From NCBI GenBank assembly GCA_035695265.1, contig DASSEM010000151.1, positions 1 to 6,948 of the forward strand: 6,948 nucleotides of DNA. Reading direction: 5' to 3'. The notes beneath the pieces are model-generated. The model did no database searches. It was not told the DNA's origin and saw only the letters and a list, made by a program, of their open reading frames with translations. Shown here piece after piece: positions 1 to 4,191 of this stretch. The first letter of the stretch is position 1, and each line of letters starts with the position of its first letter. The position numbers and the translations under genes are program-made. The stretch is from RHKX01 sp035695265 (GTDB lineage: Bacteria > Actinomycetota > Thermoleophilia > Solirubrobacterales > 70-9).

Positions 1-453
1 GGCTACTGGAACCGGCCCGAGGACTCGGCGGAGACCTTCGGCGGCGACTGGTTCCACACGAAGGACGCCGCGATGCAGGACGAGGACGGCTACGTCTGGT
101 ACGCCGGGCGCGCTGACGACGTCATCATCGCGGCCGGCTACCGGATCGGGCCGTTCGAGGTCGAGTCGGCGTGCCTCGAGCACGCGGCGGTCAAGGAGGC
201 CGCCGCGGTCGCCTCGCCCGACGAGGTGAGGGGCAACGTCGTCAAGGCGTTCATCGTCCTCGCCGAGGGGTGCGAGCCGTCGGAGGAGCTGGCGAGCGAG
301 ATCCAGGGCCACGTCCGCGCCCGGCTCAGCGCCTACGCCTACCCGCGCAAGGTCGAGTTCGTCGCCGGGCTGCCGAAGACCCTGACCGGCAAGATCCGCC
401 GGATCGAGCTCCGGGAGCAAGAGCTAGAGCGCTCGCGGTCCGCGGGCTCGTGA
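1..453 (+). CDS. Acyl-CoA synthetase (AMP-forming), C-terminal fragment
   Basis: The frame is open from base 1 and the 5' end lies outside the window; the ATG at 73 is internal. The last 150 residues belong to the ANL (adenylate-forming) superfamily. These enzymes activate a carboxylic acid to an acyl-AMP and transfer it to coenzyme A in the cytoplasm. Visible in fragment numbering: a WFHTKD segment (17-22) in the place of the usual TGD motif; GRADDVI (36-42), the hinge region; GYRIGPFEVES (46-56), motif A8 of the mobile C-terminal domain; and PKTLTGKIRR (125-134), motif A10, whose K131 is the expected adenylation lysine. The YPRKVEFV and RIGPFEVE wording resembles medium-chain (ACSM-like) acyl-CoA synthetases more than acetyl-CoA synthetase. 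The acyl substrate cannot be told from this fragment, because the acid-binding pocket is upstream. It converges with the DUF1254 gene. The family call is firm and the chain-length class is tentative. Confidence 0.92.
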   Translation, partial: GYWNRPEDSAETFGGDWFHTKDAAMQDEDGYVWYAGRADDVIIAAGYRIGPFEVESACLEHAAVKEAAAVASPDEVRGNVVKAFIVLAEGCEPSEELASEIQGHVRARLSAYAYPRKVEFVAGLPKTLTGKIRRIELREQELERSRSAGS

Positions 454-454
454 C

Positions 455-512
455 GCGCAGTCGAGCAGAGATAACTGCGCGACTCGCAGGGCTCTGCCCT
501 GCTCGACTGCGC
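455..512. terminator. 14-bp perfect inverted repeat with inner hairpin, 3' of acyl-CoA synthetase gene
   Basis: GCGCAGTCGAGCAG (455-468) is repeated exactly in inverted form at 499-512, starting two bases after the acyl-CoA synthetase stop codon. Inside or overlapping it are a CAGGGC-TCT-GCCCTG hairpin (487-501) and a CTGCG/CGCAG hairpin (475-479 with 485-489). The inner hairpin shares CTG (499-501) with the outer right arm, so the two folds compete. There is no T-run. It lies between convergent genes, so a transcription-ending or transcript-stabilising role in one or both directions is likely but unproven. Confidence 0.55.
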
Positions 513-513
513 C

Positions 514-550
514 GGGCCTCCGGGCAAAGCCCGGTGGCCCTCCCGGAGGG
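514..550. terminator. GC-rich hairpin pair, 3' of DUF1254 gene
   Basis: GGGCC-T-CCGGGC (514-525) pairs with GCCCGG-T-GGCCC (529-540) around an AAA loop: eleven base pairs with one T/T mismatch. A second small hairpin, CCCTC/GAGGG (538-542 with 546-550), follows. An alternative fold pairs CCTCCGGG (517-524) with CCCGGAGG (542-549), so the segment can switch between two exclusive structures. It begins 7 bases beyond the DUF1254 stop codon when read on the minus strand, the position of a terminator for that operon. No T-tract is present on either side. Confidence 0.55.
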
Positions 551-557
551 ATCGGCT

Positions 558-1982
558 CTACGGCGCCTTGACGATTGGCGGCGGTGCCCAGTCGCCGTTC
601 AGGGCCGGCCTGCGGGGGCCGTAGAGGCGCATGTTGAGCCGGAAGCCGCTGCTCGGCGCCGGCAGCCAGTTGACGCCGGTGGCGGCCGGCTCGTCGTGGG
701 AGATCGCCACGACGATCGAGCCGTCGGGCCGGGTGACGAGCGGCGGGTGGCTCGGGCCGAGCGAGTAGCGGTCGATCGGGTTGCCGACGAGGAAGCCCTC
801 GCGGTCGTACATCGTCAGCGACCAGAAGTAGCGGGCCGGCGGCATGTCGTCGGCCTCGAAGACCATCTCGTAGTCGTTGGCGCCGTCGAGCAGGTTGCCG
901 TCGGAGTCGGCGAGCGCGCCGGGGTAGATCGCCTCCTCGGGCGTGTTAGCGCCGATCCCGACGACGGCGATCTCCGCCCGCAGCCGGTAGTCGGTGCCGA
1001 AGGCGCCGATGTCGGAGTCGGCGAAGATCCATCCCTTCGCGTCGATCGACTGCTGCAGGAAGCTGAGCCTCGTCTCGATCGGCAGCGCCGCCGCCTCGGC
1101 GACGACGCCGTCGTAGAGGGCGTCGAGGACGGCGGGGGAGAGGCCGGCGTCCTCGGGGTCGAGCCCGGCCCCGATCCCGAGCGGCGCGAGCCGGTCCAGC
1201 AGCGGCTCGTCGCGCTTCGGCGGCGGGTTCTTGGCCATCTGCTTGTTCAGCGTCGCGATGAAGCCCGGCCCGTCGGTCGGGATCGGGTGGTCGGTCGGCT
1301 CGCCCTTGCCGCGATGGCAGCCGGGAGGGAGCTGGAAGCGCTTGCCGTTCAGCCTCGTCAGCCGGTAGCGCTTCATCAGGTCGTACGCGGTCGCCTGGTC
1401 GGCCCCGTCGCCGGCCAGCGTCCGCCCGATCAGCCAGACGCGCCGGTACTTCGACTTGATCACCGGCAGTCCGGTCTTCCTCACCTTGGCGGCCTTCTTG
1501 CGGCCGTTCCAGCGGATCACGAAGCGGCCGGCCTCGCTCCCGGTCGTCCGCGTCCCGACGTAGTCGATCACGTTCGTCCACGGGTCGACCAGCTCGAAGT
1601 CGAAGAATCGGCCCCCCATATCGGGGTGGCGGAGGATCATCGGCCCCTTCCGGAGGTCGAGCTGCGCCAGCGAGTAGAGCGTGTCGGTGTTCGGGGCGAC
1701 GACCGTGCGGTCGGCGGGCGTCGCGAACTTCGAGGCGTTGGCGAGGTGGTTGACCGGGGCGTTGCCGCTCCCGTCGGGACAGGGGACGCTCGACATCTCG
1801 CGGCGGATCCGGTGCATGTCGAGCAGCGGGAAGCCGTAGTCGTAGGCCTGCCTTCCGAGCTCGCGCGCCCCGGCCGGAGTCGGCTCCGCCGCCCCTGCGC
1901 TCGCCGGCAGCGCGCCGGCCAGCGCGGCGAGGGCCGCGGTCAGGCTCGCGAGCCCCGCACGCCACAGCCGTGGCCCGCTCAT
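558..1982 (-). CDS. Secreted DUF1254/DUF1214 domain protein
   Basis: A 474-residue protein of about the usual length for the DUF1254-DUF1214 two-domain family, whose biochemical function is not established. A Sec-type signal peptide is seen at residues 1 to about 31: basic start, Leu/Ala-rich core, then PASAGAA with cleavage likely after ASA or GAA. DUF1254 follows at roughly 40-155, with AYDYGFPLLDMHRIRREM near 46-63, ATPADRTVVAPNTDTLYS near 87-104 and FFDFELVDPWTNVIDYVG near 126-143. A less conserved middle (160-360) includes a strongly basic stretch at 158-181. DUF1214 is at about 368-456, with FWSLTMYDREGFLVGNPIDRY (386-406) and the closing RLNMRLYGP. The ATG is chosen because it gives the signal peptide and overlaps the stop of the upstream gene by four bases (ATGA). 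No clear Shine-Dalgarno precedes it, so translation probably depends on coupling to the upstream gene. It is the last gene of a two-gene minus-strand operon. Confidence 0.9.
   Translation of the reverse strand: MSGPRLWRAGLASLTAALAALAGALPASAGAAEPTPAGARELGRQAYDYGFPLLDMHRIRREMSSVPCPDGSGNAPVNHLANASKFATPADRTVVAPNTDTLYSLAQLDLRKGPMILRHPDMGGRFFDFELVDPWTNVIDYVGTRTTGSEAGRFVIRWNGRKKAAKVRKTGLPVIKSKYRRVWLIGRTLAGDGADQATAYDLMKRYRLTRLNGKRFQLPPGCHRGKGEPTDHPIPTDGPGFIATLNKQMAKNPPPKRDEPLLDRLAPLGIGAGLDPEDAGLSPAVLDALYDGVVAEAAALPIETRLSFLQQSIDAKGWIFADSDIGAFGTDYRLRAEIAVVGIGANTPEEAIYPGALADSDGNLLDGANDYEMVFEADDMPPARYFWSLTMYDREGFLVGNPIDRYSLGPSHPPLVTRPDGSIVVAISHDEPAATGVNWLPAPSSGFRLNMRLYGPRRPALNGDWAPPPIVKAP
1979..1982 (-). 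other. ATGA stop/start overlap (translational coupling)
   Basis: On the minus strand the four bases ATGA hold both the start codon of the DUF1254 protein and the TGA stop of the beta-propeller protein. No purine-rich ribosome site precedes this ATG (the upstream sequence is GCTCCGCGACGGCGC). The same ribosomes therefore probably reinitiate here, giving linked amounts of the two secreted proteins. Confidence 0.85.
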
Positions 1983-3481
1983 GCGCCGTCGCGGAGCGCG
2001 ATGATGCCGCCGATCACGCCGAGGTAGGCGGTGCCGTCGTCGCCGAGCGCGATGCCGGCGTAGTTGTTGTTGAACAGGAAGCCCGAGCCGGCGTATTGGC
2101 TCCAGGCGGTCTTACCGGTCCGGTAGTCGATCGCGGTCCAGAAGTAGCCCTGGTTGGAGGGGTCCTCCGGCCGCGAGTAGGTGTAGATCAGGCCGGTCTT
2201 CGTCGACAGCTTCGGTACCACGGTCGGCGAGCGGACCTCGGTGTTGGTCCACTTCTTCTTGCAGCCTTTGCCGTTCTTCTTGATGTCGACCCGGGCGAAC
2301 CCCGGCTCGGTCACGGCGCCGGAGTCAGGCCCGAACGGATCCTGGTAGCCGTAGTTGTTCTCGACGATCAGCGACCGCTTCGTCGCCATCAGCGAGTTCT
2401 CGGTGGCGCTCGCGCCCTGCTCGAACACCGGCACCTTGCAGACCGCCCGCCGCTCCTTCTTCTTCAGGTTCTTCTTCGTCCGGTAGACGACGACGTTCAT
2501 CGGGTCGGCGTTGTCGGTGATCGCGACGTAGCCGCCGGCGAGGTTGGTCGGGGTCGTGCCCGAGCCGGCGTCGACCTGGCTCGGCTTGACGATGCCCGAG
2601 TTCGGGTACTTCGCCTGCCAGACGATCTTCGGCTTGCCCTTGCCGTTCGCCTTGAGCCGGTACATGCGCTTGTTGGAGACGATGTAGACGCCGTTGGAGG
2701 CGACCGAGAACGAGTTCTCGATCTCCTCGTCGGAGTCGAGGCGGATCACCTCCGAATCGCCGCTCTTGCGGTCGAGGATGCCGATCTTCGCGTTCTGCTT
2801 GGAGACGAACCAGATGTTCCCGTCGAAGTCGGGCAGGGCGGAGGTGATCCGTTCGGTCGCCGTGTCGAGGACGCCGGTCAGGTCGTAGTCGCGCTTCACC
2901 TTCAACTCGTCGCCGCCGGTCCCGATCATCAGGATGTGGTCGGTCCTCGTCGGGACCCAGATCCGGTCCTTCTGGTCGAGGAAGAAGTAACCGCCGCCGG
3001 CGAAGTTCTGGTACTCCTTGGTTCCCGGCGGGTTCGGCGCGGTTGGGAGGTCGAGCGTGTCGATCGGCGCCAGCGTCTCGGGGTCGATGATCCGCGCCTG
3101 CGGCGGGAACGGGATCGACGGGCAGACCGAGATGATCCGTCCCTCGGAGTCGAACGCGAGCGACCCGCAGAGCGAGGACGGGTAGGAGTAGCTCTGGGTG
3201 ACCGGGTCGGCGCCGAGCGGGCCGCGGCGGTTGTAGGCGTCGGTCATCCAGGTGTCGTTGTGGATGTTCGAGCGCGGGTTGTCCGCCATGTAGGGGTTCT
3301 GCTCGGGCTTGGTCGCGTGCTTGATCGGGTCCTTGCTCGCCGGCTCGCCCTGGTAGGTCGGGATCGAGGGGGTCCCGGTGTCGGCGATCGGCGCCGCAGC
3401 GGCGTTCGCGGCGAGTGCCGTCGATGCGAGGACGGTTGCGGCGGCGACCGAAACCGCGCCGCGGAATGAGCTCAAGGACAT
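1979..3481 (-). CDS. Secreted beta-propeller protein with PQQ-like repeats
   Basis: A 500-residue exported protein that I cannot assign to a named enzyme. Residues 1 to about 30 form a signal peptide (SLSSFRGAVSVAAATVL, then ALAANAAAA). The mature part is rich in propeller-blade strands: GSLAFDSEGRIISVCPS (106-122), FFLDQKDRIWVPTRTDHILMI (166-186), LPDFDGNIWFVSKQNAKIGIL (216-236), SVASNGVYIVSNKRMYRL (259-276), FWTAIDYRTGKTAW (447-460) and LGDDGTAYLGVIGGIIAL (479-496). The last two look like PQQ-dehydrogenase-type repeats, but no CxxCH haem motif or other cofactor signature is seen, so a binding or structural propeller is as likely as an enzyme. There are four cysteines (105, 120, 348, 407), enough for two disulfides. 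Lysine-rich loops occur at 278-285, 336-345 and 401-410. The ATG at 3481 is supported by GGAGAGG six bases upstream. It is the first gene of the operon with the DUF1254 gene and is divergent from the cupredoxin lipoprotein gene. Confidence 0.85.
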   Translation of the reverse strand: MSLSSFRGAVSVAAATVLASTALAANAAAAPIADTGTPSIPTYQGEPASKDPIKHATKPEQNPYMADNPRSNIHNDTWMTDAYNRRGPLGADPVTQSYSYPSSLCGSLAFDSEGRIISVCPSIPFPPQARIIDPETLAPIDTLDLPTAPNPPGTKEYQNFAGGGYFFLDQKDRIWVPTRTDHILMIGTGGDELKVKRDYDLTGVLDTATERITSALPDFDGNIWFVSKQNAKIGILDRKSGDSEVIRLDSDEEIENSFSVASNGVYIVSNKRMYRLKANGKGKPKIVWQAKYPNSGIVKPSQVDAGSGTTPTNLAGGYVAITDNADPMNVVVYRTKKNLKKKERRAVCKVPVFEQGASATENSLMATKRSLIVENNYGYQDPFGPDSGAVTEPGFARVDIKKNGKGCKKKWTNTEVRSPTVVPKLSTKTGLIYTYSRPEDPSNQGYFWTAIDYRTGKTAWSQYAGSGFLFNNNYAGIALGDDGTAYLGVIGGIIALRDGA

Positions 3482-3487
3482 CTTCGG

Positions 3488-3494
3488 CCTCTCC
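3488..3494 (-). promoter_or_regulatory. Ribosome binding site of the propeller gene
   Basis: GGAGAGG on the minus strand ends six bases before the ATG at 3481. It fits well to the anti-Shine-Dalgarno and fixes that start over internal candidates. The choice is also supported by the signal peptide that begins there. Confidence 0.75.
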
Positions 3495-3603
3495 GGGTCG
3501 TTACCACTCTCGTTGTTGATCGTACGCCAATTACTTCCGCCCGTGCCCGGGTTCGGAGCAGGCGCTCATATAGGGTCGCCCGACGTCCATAGGGAAAGCA
3601 ACC

Positions 3604-3610
3604 GGAGGGG
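3604..3610 (+). promoter_or_regulatory. Ribosome binding site of the cupredoxin lipoprotein gene
   Basis: GGAGGGG sits five bases before the ATG at 3616. It is the strongest Shine-Dalgarno in the window. It fixes the start that gives a proper lipoprotein signal peptide, rather than the overlapping longer frame starting at 3378, which runs through the propeller gene's start. Confidence 0.8.
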
Positions 3611-3615
3611 AAGCA

Positions 3616-4089
3616 ATGGGAGGATCAATCGCGCTTCGGCGCATCGCCGTCGCCGCGCTGGCGGCGGCGGCATTCGCTCTCGCCGCGTGCGGCGACGACG
3701 ACTCGACCGACGCGACGGAGGCGGCGACGTCGGCCGAGACCACGGCCGAGACCGTCGACGTGACGGCGATCGAGTACGAGTTCGATGTCACGCCGACGCC
3801 GACGGCCGAGACCGAGACCGTCAACTTCATCAACGAGGGGGAGGAGTTCCACGTGCTGGTCTTCGCCCGCCTCAACGAGGGGTTCACGGTCGACGAGGCC
3901 GTCAAGCTCGAGGGCAAGAAGGGCTCGGCCGAGCTGATCGGACAGACCGAGGCCGAGCCCGGGAAGACCGGCACGATCGAGGTCAAGAAGCCGATCGAGC
4001 CCGGCGACTACGTGATGCTGTGCCCGATCAGCGGCCCCGAGGGACCGCATTACAAGCTCGGGCAGCTCGCGGAGTTCGCGATCGAGTAG
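3616..4089 (+). CDS. Cupredoxin-like lipoprotein
   Basis: A 157-residue exported protein. Residues 1-25 are a lipoprotein signal: basic RR at 8-9, an Ala/Leu core, then the lipobox LAAC with C25 as the expected lipidated cysteine. The next ~23 residues are an acidic, Thr/Ala/Glu-rich tether (GDDDSTDATEAATSAE onward). The remainder (about 48-157) has the pattern of a single cupredoxin beta-barrel. H79 lies in EEFHVLVF, C136 in DYVMLCPI, and H145 and Q150 in GPHYKLGQL near the C-terminus. The order His...Cys...His-x4-Gln matches the type 1 copper site, with Gln where Met is usual, and with eight residues between Cys and the second His instead of the usual short gap. By family knowledge the role would be copper-mediated electron transfer or copper binding on the outer face of the membrane; metal binding is inferred. 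Its start is shared across a divergent promoter region with the propeller operon. It converges with the lysyl-tRNA synthetase fusion gene. Confidence 0.82.
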   Translation: MGGSIALRRIAVAALAAAAFALAACGDDDSTDATEAATSAETTAETVDVTAIEYEFDVTPTPTAETETVNFINEGEEFHVLVFARLNEGFTVDEAVKLEGKKGSAELIGQTEAEPGKTGTIEVKKPIEPGDYVMLCPISGPEGPHYKLGQLAEFAIE

Positions 4090-4102
4090 CCGTCTGACGG
4101 GC

Positions 4103-4185
4103 CGCGAGGCGCCAGCTCGGCGTCATCGGAGGGCTCACGGCCGAAGGCCGCTTCGCCCTCCTCTTCCTGGATCTGGCACCTCGCG
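4103..4185. terminator. Nested stem-loop between lipoprotein gene and lysyl-tRNA synthetase fusion
   Basis: An inner hairpin pairs GGAGGGC (4128-4134) with GCCCTCC (4155-4161), and inside it CGGCC (4138-4142) with GGCCG (4146-4150) around GAA. The plus-strand side continues CTCTTCC, a modestly T-containing tail. An outer 13-base arm at 4103-4115 pairs with 4173-4185, with a single C/A mismatch at 4110/4178. In a minus-strand transcript that position is a G-U wobble, so the outer arm is fully paired only in that direction. The stop codons of the two convergent genes flank the element (13 bases away on the left, 6 on the right), which fits a bidirectional terminator. Confidence 0.6.
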
Positions 4186-4191
4186 ACCTCG

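Larger units (their letters stand above)
3482..3615. promoter_or_regulatory. Divergent promoter region between propeller operon and lipoprotein gene
   Basis: This 134-base gap separates two outward-reading transcription units, so it should hold both promoters. It is visibly more AT-rich than its surroundings at 3501-3535 and around 3566-3575. Candidate -10 elements are TATAGG at 3569-3574 for the plus-strand gene (start of RNA near 3581, leader about 35 bases) and TACGAT on the minus strand at 3519-3524 (leader about 30 bases). Neither has a convincing -35 box at 17 bases, so the exact elements are tentative. No clear operator palindrome beyond a short CGTACG (3521-3526) is seen. Confidence 0.4.

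Noticed and set aside
946..1965. 339-codon minus-strand frame within the DUF1254 gene
   Set aside because: Arg/Ala/Pro/Gly-rich shadow in a second frame of a gene already supported by conserved DUF1254 and DUF1214 blocks.
171..2027. 618-codon open frame on the plus strand
   Set aside because: It runs through the acyl-CoA synthetase in another frame and then antisense across the DUF1254 gene. Its translation is dominated by Arg, Val, Gly and Ala, typical of a GC-rich shadow frame, and it has no recognisable domain.
1970..3469. 499-codon plus-strand frame exactly opposite the propeller gene
   Set aside because: It has the Arg/Val/Asp-rich composition of an antisense shadow, while the minus-strand frame has a signal peptide, a ribosome site and propeller repeats.
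3742..3814. Repeated ACGGCCGAGACCG at 3742-3754 and 3802-3814
   Set aside because: Two 13-base copies inside the Thr/Ala/Glu-rich tether region of the lipoprotein. Low-complexity coding explains them better than a functional repeat.
3378..4097. 239-codon plus-strand frame overlapping the lipoprotein gene
   Set aside because: It starts inside the propeller gene and reads Arg/Gly/Asp-rich nonsense over the lipoprotein. The 3616 frame has the lipobox, the copper-site residues and a strong ribosome site.
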